Shown here: positions 1-10,609 of the stretch, piece by piece
How positions within the stretch are numbered: position 1 is the first letter of the stretch
How the letters are laid out: every line of letters begins with the position of its first letter
Assembly (NCBI GenBank): GCA_003508835.1
Contig: PUFA01000027.1
Span: 1,798,001-1,862,000 of the forward strand
Direction: 5' to 3'
Length of the DNA stretch: 64,000 nucleotides
From: Eonycteris spelaea
Taxonomy: Eukaryota; Chordata; Mammalia; Chiroptera; Pteropodidae
Program-made: the position numbers and the translations under genes
The notes under the pieces: model-generated
The model's input: only the letters and a program-made list of their open reading frames with translations
Databases searched by the model: none
Told to the model about the DNA's origin: nothing

Positions 1-1923
1 TAGAATTAATTGAACATGAAACTAATAGGACTTAATATTTCAAAACTACAGCTTGACATAATTTATTCTAGGATTACCTAATGGCACTTCATTTTTGAAT
101 ATTAGTATTCGTCATTTCCTATGCTTTCACTGACCCTGCATTCATAGTAATATGTATTATTATTATCTATTTGTACTCCACCTTGTTCCAAGAAAAATGC
201 TTAAGAAATTCAAAAAAAATAGAATGCAACAAGATAAAATATATCTGTTATAAGTGGGATGAATTGGGTAAAGAAAAGATAGGATTAGAAGTGATGTTTT
301 TATTCAAAATATTGCTATAAAGTTTGATACATTTGCAAAAAAAAATGAGCTATGAATTCGGGCTCCAATCTTTCCAGCAGATAAAATGCAGATGTAAACA
401 TCAGTTATAAAGTATACAGAATCCATTGAGATAAAAACAAACCTATTGCTTAGAGAAATGCACTGCTTTATTCTCCTGAGACTGCTATCAATCACGAAGG
501 ATGTTTGCTTAAAATGGAATTCTTTTACACAGCTGGGTTTTTTTAAATCCAAAACTTGATGTAAAAAGCTAATAAACAAACAAAAAGCCTTACTTTTTTA
601 GGTTTTCTACTTAAACTAAACTTAGTTTTTTTAGGCCTCTCTTCTCCCAACAAAGTTCTAAGAACGATCCAAAATCTTACTGGTAAATAAGCCACCCTTA
701 CAATTTTGAATATTGGGCTGAGTAGTCTGAGGGAAATGACCATATTAGAAGTGTTTGTTCCCCCTGAATTGTTAAAACAGGAATGAAATACACATGGATA
801 TCTATAAATGCTTTTGGCCTTTGGATCTCCTTAAAGAAAACAGTAGTCAAAATGTCAAGGACGAGTTCAGACCTTGTGAACATGGCCCAGCATTGCCAAC
901 GTCAGTCCCAGAATCCCGTTTTGAGCAATTACTAGAAATTCAATTTATGTAGCTCTTGGTTCGAAACTACTCTACTATGAGAGAGAGGCTTTTATAGTAC
1001 ACATTTGGGATATGGCTCTTTGTGTTTCTGGAGAAGAGACGTGTTTTAGAACTTTTTATGATAGATTGGCATAATTGGCTTTAGTGATTCAGAAGCAGCA
1101 TTCAATTTGGCGACATTTAAGGAAAATACATATTAATAAGCAAAGAGTCACTCTCTTCCTCCATTTCCCAAGAGTCTTCTCCGAGGAAACTAGAAGGTAT
1201 GATTTCTTTCAGCCATTTCATCATGCTCTCTTCTCTCATCCAATACACTAAATCAGGTGAGCAGTAATGGAGGCAGGGCTGGAAAAGACATGGACTTATG
1301 CATCACCATGATCACAGTCCCCTGAGAGCTCAGTGCTCAGGACCCAAAAGTCCAGTGACTGGCATTGCAATGCCTGAGCAGCATGCAATTAATGTGACAC
1401 ACTGGCAGTGGGAGCGGGAAAGCAAAATCTGTGTCATTTTGATCATTTTCCTATTGACCTGCCAGCCCACAAAAACTTCTGTGGCTCAGTCAATTTTTAT
1501 GGTAACATTCACAATACACGATAAGGCTAAACAAGGTATATTTTAGGCTTTTTCTAAAATTCAGAATGCATATTACTATTTTTTGCTTCTTTTAATTGTT
1601 CTGAAAACTGTAGAGGACTTGAGGAACGACACAAAATTATTTGGTTTAATGAACTCAGTTTTCAACTTATCTAAGTCACTAATCTTATTTTCTTTAATGA
1701 GGGCATGAACAAAACTCCCGTGGCTCATTAATCTTGAAATCAGAAGTCGACTCCAAAGGGAAAAGTACTTAATATAGTTAAAATGTTAAACACTTTTACA
1801 GCTCTTTCTCATACAAATTCTTATGTAAACCTATCTTATGAGAAGGTTTTTTTCAGCTTTGAATTTTTTCTTTAGCACAGGTGTTCTCAATGGGCACATA
1901 ATAAGCTCTTCATAAGTAATTAT
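1..1923. other. Unannotated AT-rich sequence
   Basis: I see no gene, transposon or structured element here. The open frames on both strands are under 92 codons, with A/T-driven composition and no recognisable domain. Strongly diverged repeats may be present but I cannot identify them by eye. Confidence 0.5.
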
Positions 1924-1990
1924 GGAAAGGAAGGAAGGAAGGAAGGAAGGAAGGAAGGAAGGAAGGAAGGAAGGAAGGAAGGAAGGAAGG
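1924..1990 (+). repeat. (GGAA)n microsatellite
   Basis: About 67 bp of nearly perfect GGAA units, with one GGAAA-type interruption at the 5' end. The open frames through it (Lys-Glu-Gly-Arg repeats on one strand, Leu-Pro-Ser-Phe on the other) are products of the repeat. GGAA arrays are potential ETS-factor binding platforms, but nothing else here supports such a role. Confidence 0.97.
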
Positions 1991-2705
1991 GCAAGAAAGA
2001 AAGAAAAATGTTCACTATATATGAAAAGATTCAAAATAGTGATTTGTCGAGCTATATTGGACTGGCAGAATTCAAACATTAAGTCTATAAAGTCTATCAT
2101 TCTTTATTATTCAAAACTGCTTTTGCTCTGCCTAGAAAATAAAATAAGCTATAGAATTTTTTAGAAAATCACAATAACATTATCTGTGATCTCCAAATAG
2201 TTGCTCACTACAATATCAGTTCTTCAAAATTTGATATCAGTTCTTCACCAGTCTCTTATTCTGATTATTTTTACTATTATTCCACTCACTGTAATAAAAC
2301 TTTAACTCTAGCTGCAAACATATCCCAAAATTAGACCAACATCATCACTTGTTACTAGCAGCTTTAAGGCATGACTTCAGTATTTAACTTGTTATGCTAA
2401 TTCTTAATTTGGTTCCAAGGCTTTAGGGAGAAATTTCTCATTTGCAACTCATACCAGAAGGGTATAATTCCTTCCTTTTTTATTGTTGCTAATTTCTCCA
2501 TGTCACTCATTTTAGCTCCTAAGCAAATAACTGAATTTTTCATTCAAACCTCTCAGAGATATCATAGTAAAAATAAAAATATATAAAGGTGTAAAATATA
2601 AACATGGAAAATAATGTGGTTCCCTCGATCTTAAACAGATTAACAAATGTATGATTATATCATTCATTTCATACTATTGATTGCACAAGCCCACTTCTAT
2701 GAAAT

Positions 2706-2900
2706 GAATTACATCCCCCCAAAATTCCTATGTCAAAATCCTAACCTTGTACGTGATGGTATTAGGAGATGGAATCTGGAGAGGCAATTAGGAATATACA
2801 AGATCATGAGGGTGTGGAGAGAATCTTCACCACGTATGGATACAGTGAGAAGGCTGCCACCTGCAGGCCGGAAGTAGAGTTCTCACTACAGAGACGAGTA
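2706..2900 (+). mobile_element. MLT1-type LTR fragment (ERVL-MaLR)
   Basis: The sequence follows the MLT1-family LTR: an aattacatcccccc-like start, 'aaaattcctatgtcaaaatcctaacc', a 'gatggtattaggagatgg' block, then a 'cagtgagaaggctgccacctgcaggccggaag' block. The 3' part with the usual 'ctgtgag..aataaa' segment is missing, so this is a truncated solo LTR. No internal retroviral sequence flanks it. The subfamily is not resolved. Confidence 0.75.
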
Positions 2901-3004
2901 CAATATGGGGGTCAAAATCCTTTTCTTGAAGCCCATTCAAACTCATCTTTTATGAGCCATAAAATGTCTGGAAAGGACATTCAATGGTAAGGAATCAGTG
3001 GTAT

Positions 3005-3215
3005 AAATTAAACTGTGTTCTCTCCTTGACCTAGTATATTCTTCTATCAAATTCATAGCATAGTATCATATTTTTACATATCAAATTCTCTCTCCCAGCC
3101 CAGGGATAATTTTTTATTTTTTGTCATATTTTTTCTCCCTAGCACCTGGCCTGGAGCCCGGCATAAAAATAATCTGCACAATTTTTTGATGAGTGAATAA
3201 AGAATTGAATGAGAA
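3005..3215 (+). mobile_element. LINE2 (L2) 3' end
   Basis: The 'ctagcacctggcctggagcccggcataaa' block and the terminal 'tgatgagtgaataaagaattgaat' match the L2 3' end (agcacctggcctggcacatag...tgaatgaatga), diverged and interrupted by T-rich sequence. Non-autonomous remnant with no coding capacity. Confidence 0.6.
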
Positions 3216-3236
3216 ATTTGAACTGACATGAATGCA

Positions 3237-3400
3237 ACATGGATTTGAAGCCCAGTTATGTGGTATACTGGATGGGTGACCACAACCTCACTAAAATTTT
3301 TTTCCTCATCTGTAAATTGGGGCTAGTAGCAGTATCTCACTCAAGAAGGATAAAATAAGATGATGTACATAAAAGACAGCATAGTATCCAGCATAAAAGA
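3237..3400 (+). mobile_element. MIR SINE fragment
   Basis: Shows the MIR core and 3' half in order: 'gatttgaagcccagttatg', 'gggtgaccacaacctcac', 'ttcctcatctgtaaattggggc', then 'aaataagatgatgtacataaaa' and 'agcatagtatccagcata'. The order and spacing fit a sense MIR with substantial divergence. Confidence 0.8.
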
Positions 3401-3639
3401 TGTCACCCTCATGAGTCACCCCACCTGTAAAACTATCTATCTACGATGCCTCAGTATATTTTTATAATCTCTATTTGCTCTATTTTCTAGTGTGAAAAGA
3501 AAGGAGATCATGAAGTTTACCTTAGAAGATTGTAAAGAAAACTCTATCAGAGAAGATAGTGAGATTGAAACTACAATCCAAATGCCAGCCATGATCATTA
3601 TTTCACTGTTCTTAAAAGTCATTTTTTTTGGAAAGTAGT

Positions 3640-3775
3640 TGTGATAATCAAACTAGGACTTGAGAACCAAGCTCTAATCCTAGTTCTACCCTCATAATCC
3701 CAGACAAAGCACATAAATTCCCTAGGCCTCAGTCATTTTTTTTTATAAAACAATAATTTCAACATTCATTCTACC
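3640..3775 (+). mobile_element. MIR SINE fragment
   Basis: 'aaccaagctctaatcctagttctaccctc' followed by 'cacataaattccctaggcctcagtcattttt' and 'ataaaacaataatttcaacattcattctacctc' corresponds to the MIR segment running from the 'caaatcccagctctgcc' box through the 'cctcagtttcctcat' core. Decayed; subfamily unresolved. Confidence 0.65.
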
Positions 3776-4394
3776 TCTAAAATTGTATAAGCTAAAATCA
3801 CTGTCATTTATAGCTCTGAATTTTTATGGTTTGCCTGGTAATATGGCTATGAAGCATCACCATAACTCTTGGAAGGGAAAAGAGTAGTCAACAGATATTT
3901 TAGAGATGAGCAAACTGAATGCTGTATAATCAGACCCCAGTCCAGTCAAAGTCAGCCATAGAGGACGCAGTTTAAGAAAAAGAGATGCTTGTACTCAGTT
4001 CAGGAAAACGTTTTCCCACTGAGTTTCAACTAATTCTATATTTAAAATTATTTCAGTTAAACAAGTTATGACACCTGTACAGGAATATGATAGACTCATT
4101 AAAATGATGTGATTGAAAACTTTTAATGAAGTAAAAAGATATCAGTGCAAAATTAAGTTACAAAGTGAACATATTATATATCTAATATGTATACACATAC
4201 TAGTTACTAGTACTATTGACGGTCTCTGAGGATGAAAAGACAAAGAGTCATCTGAATGTGGAATATAGTAAGGAATTAAAAGTACACTGAAAGCTCTGAA
4301 GATCAGGTTACAGGATTGGGTTAAGTGTCTCTCTACATGTGCACAGTTTCCCAATACTTCCAATTCCATGCCTTGTTTGGAAACTATAAATGTG

Positions 4395-4512
4395 GATGCT
4401 GTTGTGTGCTCATCAATATTTTGAGGAAATTACATGAAAAAACCAGATAATAAAGCCTCTAGCCCAGTGTCTGTCCACACAAGGTGTTGGAGAAATGTTA
4501 GTTCCCTTCCAT
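4395..4512 (+). mobile_element. MIR SINE 3' end
   Basis: 'ggaaattacatgaaaaaacc...gcctctagcccagtgtctgtccacacaaggtgttggagaaatgttagttcccttcc' parallels the MIR 3' tail (attaaatgag...gcacagtgcctggcacacagtaggtgctcaataaatgttagttccc). The closing 'gttagttccc' is typical of some MIR subfamilies. A GGAA microsatellite follows within 60 bp. Confidence 0.65.
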
Positions 4513-4548
4513 TCCTTGTGCAAGGCTCTGCTTAGTAACTACAATAAG

Positions 4549-4640
4549 GAGAAGGAGGAGGAGGGAAGGAAGGAAGGAAGGAAGGAAGGAAGGAAGGAAG
4601 GAAGGAAGGAAGGAAGGAAGGAAGGAAGGAAGGAAGGAAG
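4549..4640 (+). repeat. (GGAA)n microsatellite with GAG-rich leader
   Basis: A short 'gagaaggaggaggag' leader runs into about 19 uninterrupted GGAA units ending at 4640. This is the longest pure GGAA array in the window and is likely to be length-polymorphic. Confidence 0.97.
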
Positions 4641-4649
4641 ATGTAATCC

Positions 4650-5685
4650 TGTATTCTTGCTCCATAATTTAATCCCCTTTCTCAAAATGACCTCCTGAAA
4701 AATACTTCCTAAGTAAATTTATTTCTCTCTTGATTTTACAATGAATGTCCTCCTGCTTTTAGAGGCTAGGAAGCAATTGTTTATCACTTCATTGCCATCT
4801 TCCTTTGTTTTGGTTTAACTCTACACATTTACTGTCTAGACATATTTTGGAAGAAATATTGTATGAGATGCAAAACAAAGCACTACTTTTCATGCATGCT
4901 TACAATAAACTTGCATAATATATTGATTTTATTACCTACTTTTTCATCAATATCTCTTCGTGTCATTAAGGATTTTATTAGGTTCACTAATAAGCGCTTC
5001 TTATTGCTGAACTTCTGTCATTTCTGACACTTCCCTGCTGCCTATCCGTACACATACTTATTCCTCAGTCCTTCTATACCTTTTTTATTTTTTTTAACTG
5101 ATTATTTATTAACAAAAAAAAAATGATGGGGATGTTTCAGGGATAGAGTAAATTTTAGAGATGGACACACTGAAATTGACTTAATGAACTACAATATATC
5201 ATTGTACATAAAAATATGAGAATTAGATCTCATTGTGATCATTAATTTATTTAACTAGTGTCTTATGTTTCTATTTATATCTGAGGAAAATACTGTTCCT
5301 TCTGCCAAGGTACAGCCAATCTTTTATGATAACCTCATGACTACACCATGAATTTCATTTTCAACACCAGCTTACATGGGTATTATAACAATGGGATGCC
5401 TATAACAGCTAAATCAGATGAAAGTGGGATTTGTGTATTCCCTAAAATATTAAAATTTGGACTTAATTTGGAATAGCATCCAACTCTCTTAAAAACTATG
5501 TATGAAATCACAGCCAACAAATTTGTTTAAAGGAGATAATCACCTACACTCTCTTAGATCAGGTAAGTACAGAGGAATATGGGAGAAGGAGAAAGGATTT
5601 GAGAAATGTGTTTACCATTATTTTAAAAACCTGCCAATTCTCTACAACTACAGGTCCAGGATATTATGCTAAGCCTTGCTCTCAG
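4650..5685. other. Unannotated AT-rich sequence
   Basis: Long run of A/T-rich sequence with no recognisable repeat, gene or RNA. Stops are frequent in all frames. Confidence 0.45.
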
Positions 5686-5686
5686 T

Positions 5687-5726
5687 TAAAACAAAACAAA
5701 ATAAAACAAAACAAAAACAAAAACAA
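5687..5726 (+). repeat. (AAAAC)n simple repeat
   Basis: Imperfect AAAAC/AAAAT/AAAAAC units. It lies about 20 bp before a hAT-type element and is not its tail. Confidence 0.9.
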
Positions 5727-5744
5727 GTTAAGATCATTATAAGG

Positions 5745-5925
5745 CAATAGTTCTGATACTTTAGAGTGCTTAAGAATTGCCTGGAAAGCTTGTTTAAATG
5801 GAGGCTTTCAGAGTCTATCTCAAGACACTTTGAGTAGATCTACAAGAAAGCTAGGTTTCTGAAATTTGCAACAAGCATCCAAAGTGATTCTGATGCAGAA
5901 GTCTCACGTCCCATGCTTTGTGGAA
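5745..5925 (+). mobile_element. hAT-Charlie MITE, MER5A-like
   Basis: The order of segments matches the MER5A-type non-autonomous element: 'agttctgatactttagagtgcttaagaattgcctggaaagcttgtttaaa', a central 'gagtagatct', 'gaaatttgcaacaagcatccaaagtgattctgatgcagaa', ending in 'catgctttg'. Length (about 180 bp) fits a nearly full copy. It has no coding capacity. The terminal inverted repeats are decayed, so the exact ends are uncertain. Confidence 0.75.
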
Positions 5926-5929
5926 AAAA

Positions 5930-7655
5930 AAAATGCTCTATAATCCAAAAACATGCCTGATAAATTAGCAAAATAAGTAAAAATTATAAAAATCCAAAAT
6001 TGGTGGAACTGTGAACAGAAACATTACTAATTTATGGATTTGTTATAGATCAGAGAACAATGCACAGGAGAAACTATTAAAACAACTAGAGGCTGTTGCC
6101 TATATTTCTTTTGGGGGAATGATATCCCAAGGAACTGTCTTAGAATATTTATTCTAAACTTAATATTTAAAGATAGTCAATGAAGGATTATAATACAATA
6201 CTATTAAAGAACAAAAATAATCAACAATAGGCAGTTTCTTTAATAAATGTTTATTTTGCACTTACTATGGAAGATAATTATCATTTAATTTGTTATCAAT
6301 TAATTATCATTTAATCCTCATTTTAAGAATGTATTATAGCCAAGTAAATAAGATTTATTAACACAAACATATACTATATAGATTTTTAAATTACACATGT
6401 GTGGGCCATGATTCATGGAGATAAGGAGGTGAAAATGGCAAAACACAAAATAGTATAATTACTACAACTTTATAATGGAGATGTAGGGATTGTCAAAGGT
6501 TATCAAAGGGATTAATGATACAAAAGAATAAGTTTGTGAATATTAGATTTTTTTTTCTATTGAATTATTTGCTTTATATTTTTTAAGAACCCACAATTCT
6601 GGATATTCACAAGCTAAGACAAAAATGAAATATTTCTGTATGTCATGAATTTGAAGATTAGAGGATGAAAATTATAAAAACAACCAATACATTCAAATAA
6701 TGGTGGAATTACATGTAAAGACAAAATAGAATAATGAATTTTATATGGTCTAGATTAAGATCTGAAGTTCTGAGTTAATTATAAGGATTTTTTGAAACCT
6801 AGAAATATTTTTCAAAAGGTCTAGGTAAATTTTAGAAGTCAAATAAACATTGGATTTCACCGTTTTCCCCTGGTTTCCTTCATTAGCTTTGGCTAGCAAA
6901 TGCTGGTCAAGTTTCTCTGGCCATCAGCAAGACCACCTGAATCCCATCTCTTAGATTCCCTTCTTTCAGTAATGAATCATGATTTCATTTATTCCCACAT
7001 ATATTGTCAAAGAAAATCTACAAGAACAGCTGTAAAAATAACTCTAATGATGGCTGTAATACAAATTTGCATTTTATGTACAGATCAACCTTTCACTGAG
7101 ATTTTTTTAAGTCCCTTTGAATTGGTATATTTCCACACACACACACTTGCACTAATATCAGAATCAGTAGGAAGACAAGTCATTTCAAATTTAAGGACAT
7201 TAAGCCACTCAAAGGAAAACTGGCAGATTCATTACAAAATAATTAATCTTTGCTGAAAACACCCAGGGGTCTGTTTTCCCAAAGCAACCCTGTGAGCCAT
7301 GTGCTGCACTGGTAAGGGCATACTTCATTGGACACCATCATTGCTTTTCCATCTGGCAACAGGTGGTCATTAATATGAAATGTTAAACTAACACTAAAAT
7401 GAAATCCATGCACAATCAGTGATTTGGAGAGTGCAGAAGTGTTTGAAAGTCTGAAAACTGCTCATTTCACTCAACAAACAAGTCCTGCATTCCAAACTCT
7501 TCAAAAAGAAAATAAGCCATGGGTATCAGCTATAAAGAAGTGGCTTCCAAACACTTTTGCATTTATAGAAATTAAAGCACTGGAAAAGTGACATGTAGAG
7601 TTGGAATCCTTCTGGTTTAAAGCAGAGTAAGCACTGTGATAGCCTACCACAACCA
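5930..7655. other. Unannotated AT-rich sequence
   Basis: A small stretch near 6240-6330 ('aataaatgtttattttgcacttactatgg...atttaatcctcatttta') could be a MIR tail in antisense. The rest shows nothing I recognise. An open frame at 6900-7256 (118 codons, +) has no domain-like features and no codon bias that I can see. Confidence 0.4.
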
Positions 7656-7657
7656 CA

Positions 7658-7677
7658 GTGGCCCCAGGGGGTGCTCT
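7658..7677 (+). promoter_or_regulatory. Candidate CTCF-binding motif, plus orientation
   Basis: The core 'ccccagggggtgctct' resembles the CTCF consensus (CCASYAGRKGGCRS), with about three deviations (G and C in the CCA box, T for C after the G run). It is weaker than the site at 10588. Single motif by eye; occupancy is unknown. Confidence 0.35.
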
Positions 7678-7969
7678 ATGGGACACGCTTTATCTACTGT
7701 TCCAAAGAAACCTTTTGGGCCCATCAGGCTTTTAAATGTGGTGGCAAGGGGAATTAAACAGAGAGCAGTTCTTACTCTCGACTCACCACAAGGGAGAAGC
7801 TTTGATGAACTGTGCCTTCCGCCCTTATACACATCAGTTCAGGTATCTGGCACAATCAGCCAGCCATGATCCAAGCTCAAGGCACAATCAAAACTAGGGT
7901 TTATCCTGAAGAACCCAAATCTATGCCTTCTCTGAATTCTGATTTAACATTATGCCCTTGCTTTTACCA

Positions 7970-9030
7970 AGAACTGTTTGTTATCCAAAATATACAAAGA
8001 ACTCTTAAATCTCAACAATAAGAAAACAAACAATCTGATTTTAAAAATGGGCTGAAGACCTTAACAGACATCTCACCAAGTAAGATAAACAGATGGCAAA
8101 TAAGCATATGAAAAGACGTTCCACATCATATGTCATCAGAAAAATGCAAATTAAAACAACAAAGAGACACCACTAACTATCTATTAGAATGGCTAAAATT
8201 CCAAACGCTGACAATACCAAATGCTGGGGAGGATGTGAAGCAACAGGAATTCTCATTGAATGGTGGAGATGCAAAATGGTACAGACACTTTGGAAGACAG
8301 TTTGCAACTTCTTCAAAAACTAAACATATTCTTATAAGATCTAGCAATGGCACTTCTTGGTTTTTTATCCAAAGGAGCTGAAAACAAAATCTACATACAG
8401 ATGATGATAGCAACTTATTCATAACTGCCAAAACTTGGAAGATATACTTCAGTTAGTGAATGGATAAATAAACCGCGGTGCATCTAGATAATGGAATATT
8501 ATTGAGTACTAAAAAGAAATGAGTTATCAAGCTATGAAAAGACATAGAGGGAACCTAAGTGCATTTTACTAAGTGAAAGAAGCTAACCTAAAAGGCCACA
8601 TATACTATATGATTCCAACTATGTGGTGTTCCGGAAAAGGCAAAACTATGGAGACAATAAAAAGATCGGTGGTTGCCAGATTTTGGAGAGTGGAAAGGAA
8701 TAAACAGGCTGAGGACAGAGGATCTGTAGAGCAGTGAAAATACTCTGTATGATACCATGATGATGGATACATGTCATTATACATTTGTCCAAACCTATAG
8801 AATGTAGAGCACCAAGAGTGAACCCTAATGCAAACTATGGACTTTGGTAATTATAATGTATCAATATAGGTTCATCAATTTTAACAAATGTATCATTGCG
8901 ATGGGGGATGTTTAAATGGGGGAGGCTATGCACGGGTAGGGGCAAAGGGTATATGGAAATCTCAATTTTACTGTGAACCTAAAACTGCTCTAAAAAATAG
9001 TCAGGGAAAAAAAACAAACAAACAAATAAA
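7970..9030 (+). mobile_element. Old L1 (L1MA/L1MB-like) 3' end, 5'-truncated
   Basis: Starts within the L1 ORF2 region ('ccaaaatatacaaagaactcttaaatctcaacaataag'), runs through the 'atgctggggaggatgtgaagcaacagg' and 'atggaatattattgagtactaaaaagaaatgag' segments into a 3' UTR with 'aatgtatcaatataggttcatcaatttt' and 'gggggaggctatgcacgggtaggggc'. It ends in an A-rich tail with AAAC/AAAT units near 9010-9030. Frameshifts and stops interrupt the ORF2 remnant; only fragments such as the 83-codon frame at 8130-8381 remain, and that frame is not the original one. The family name (mammalian-wide L1M group) is from memory of the 3' UTR. Confidence 0.9.
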
Positions 9031-9429
9031 TAAAATTGCTAAATGTGTTTATTTAAGAAGTCTCAATGCCTTAGAGCTACTTCCTATGAAGAACACAAGG
9101 TAAGAAACAAGTTGCCTAAACTTTTGATATTCCTAACTGGTAAGTCTTGTGTTCGTACATATATATAGCCGGCCATGCATTTTCACGCCATGCTCACACT
9201 ACTATAGCAGACAACATATATATTTGACTTGCATGGCCAATAAAATACAAATTATAACTTGAGAAAAAAGTGTGAGAAGGATGTATCACTCTAGGCTGGT
9301 TGGAACTATAAAAAATAAACTTGGATGTTTCGTGAGTCTGTAAAACAGTGTATTCAGTGAACCCTAATGTGATAAATATTCTGCCCCTTACTGTTATAGA
9401 ATGTCTTGTGAAGAGCTAGGTTTGTTAAA

Positions 9430-9990
9430 ATTATGTCCTTTGGTTTCAACATGTCCGTTTGATGCAAATGAGGCTGATGACCTAGCCTGTTGTCTCTACT
9501 GCTTATTTCTATCATATTTGTCTCAAGTTTGACACCTTTGCCAAAATCACAAGCTGCCAGAACAAACTTTCTCTTTTTAATTTCCTTCTCTCCTAACTAA
9601 ACCCTTAATTGTCAAAAATATTAAAATGGAGATAATCTCTCACTGGAGCATTTGTGAAAATTACAGAGTCCTCAATGACTTTTGATGTGACTGGGGCCAG
9701 CTGCTGATAGTAACTCAGATAACAATGCATTTCAAACAGCTAATCTAGAGAGGCTTTCTAAAAATATTAATAATAAAATCCAAGTGATTTAATTTCTCTA
9801 GATGCGTTTAAAGCAAGCTCACTGACTCCGTGCGTCATCGGGCTCTGGTTGCTAGGAAATCCATGAATAGAAGTTAATACGCATTCAGCAACAGGCTACA
9901 GGCGTAATTTATCTCCATGGATGCTCCCTCAGTTGCCTTTGAAATGACACTGAGATAACTTTGAAGCATTTGAGACAAACCAGAGTCAGT
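9430..9990. promoter_or_regulatory. Candidate conserved non-coding element
   Basis: Repeat-free block with clustered developmental-type motifs: octamer ATGCAAAT at 9462-9469, TGCGTCA (CRE/AP-1-like) at 9831-9837, RFX-like GTTGCTAGGAAA at 9848-9859, E-box CAGCTG near 9700, and several AAT-rich homeodomain-type sites. Composition is balanced and lacks the decay typical of the neighbouring repeats. Whether it is conserved cannot be judged from one sequence. Confidence 0.3.
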
Positions 9991-10139
9991 GAACACAAAA
10001 GAAACAGACTATTTGGGGGTAACTAACTGGACTTCCCGTATAGCCCCTTTGAAGTCCACTCTCCTTGGCCTATGCATACCTTAGCGTATACTGTCTGTAG
10101 GTAAAAGTTATGGACCTATGGCCATATTGTGAGTAGAGG

Positions 10140-10310
10140 AGGAGGGACAAAGAATGGTGCTAATGTGTGGTCTTTGGAGGCCGATGCATCTAAGATCAAA
10201 TTCCAGGTCAGTAACTTTCTAGCTTGGGTACATAAACTTTTCAGTTTCCTCTTCTATGGAATGAGAGTAACAGTACTCACCCTACGAAATGATTAGTAGG
10301 GTTCGTAGAA
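10140..10310 (+). mobile_element. MIR SINE
   Basis: 'gtgtggtctttggaggccgatgcatctaagatcaaattccaggtcagtaactttctagc' then 'aacttttcagtttcctcttctatggaatgagagtaacagtactcaccctacgaaatg' reproduces the MIR order: 5' tRNA-like segment, 'agctgtgtgacc' area, 'cctcagtttcctcatctgtaaaatg' core, and 'acctacctcatagg'. Confidence 0.8.
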
Positions 10311-10587
10311 CCACAGCAGCGAAAGTGGAAGAGTAACAATTGCTGTGAGTACTACCCCATCGTGGTTACTACTGTTCGCACTACCACTGTCGCTACTGGA
10401 AATGACTGTGTTAGAGAAAAATCCTTTAGCTTTAAAGCTTTGCGCTATCATTGTGACCTAACCACAGATTAGAAGAGACCTACTTCCAGCAGAAGAGTTT
10501 ATAAAAACCCCAAAACAGGCAGTTGCACCAAATTTTACTAAAATTAACATTATTAATGTCGCCTTGTGGAACAATGGCTGAGGATAA

Positions 10588-10606
10588 TGGCGCCACCCAC
10601 TGGTAG
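10588..10606 (-). promoter_or_regulatory. Strong candidate CTCF motif, minus orientation
   Basis: On the minus strand the sequence reads CTACCAGTGGGTGGCGCCA. Against the degenerate CTCF consensus YDRCCASYAGRKGGCRSYV only one position deviates (G for A at position 9). It lies in repeat-free sequence. Orientation is opposite to the weaker site at 7658, giving a convergent pair about 2.9 kb apart. In vivo binding is not shown by sequence alone. Confidence 0.5.
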
Positions 10607-10609
10607 GAC

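Noticed and set aside
1922..2164. Open frames rich in Lys-Glu-Gly-Arg or Leu-Pro-Ser-Phe repeats
   Set aside because: Direct translations of the GGAA microsatellite; the same holds at 4495-4698.
8130..8431. 83- and 84-codon frames as possible genes
   Set aside because: They lie inside the old L1 and overlap its ORF2/3' region in shifted or antisense frames.
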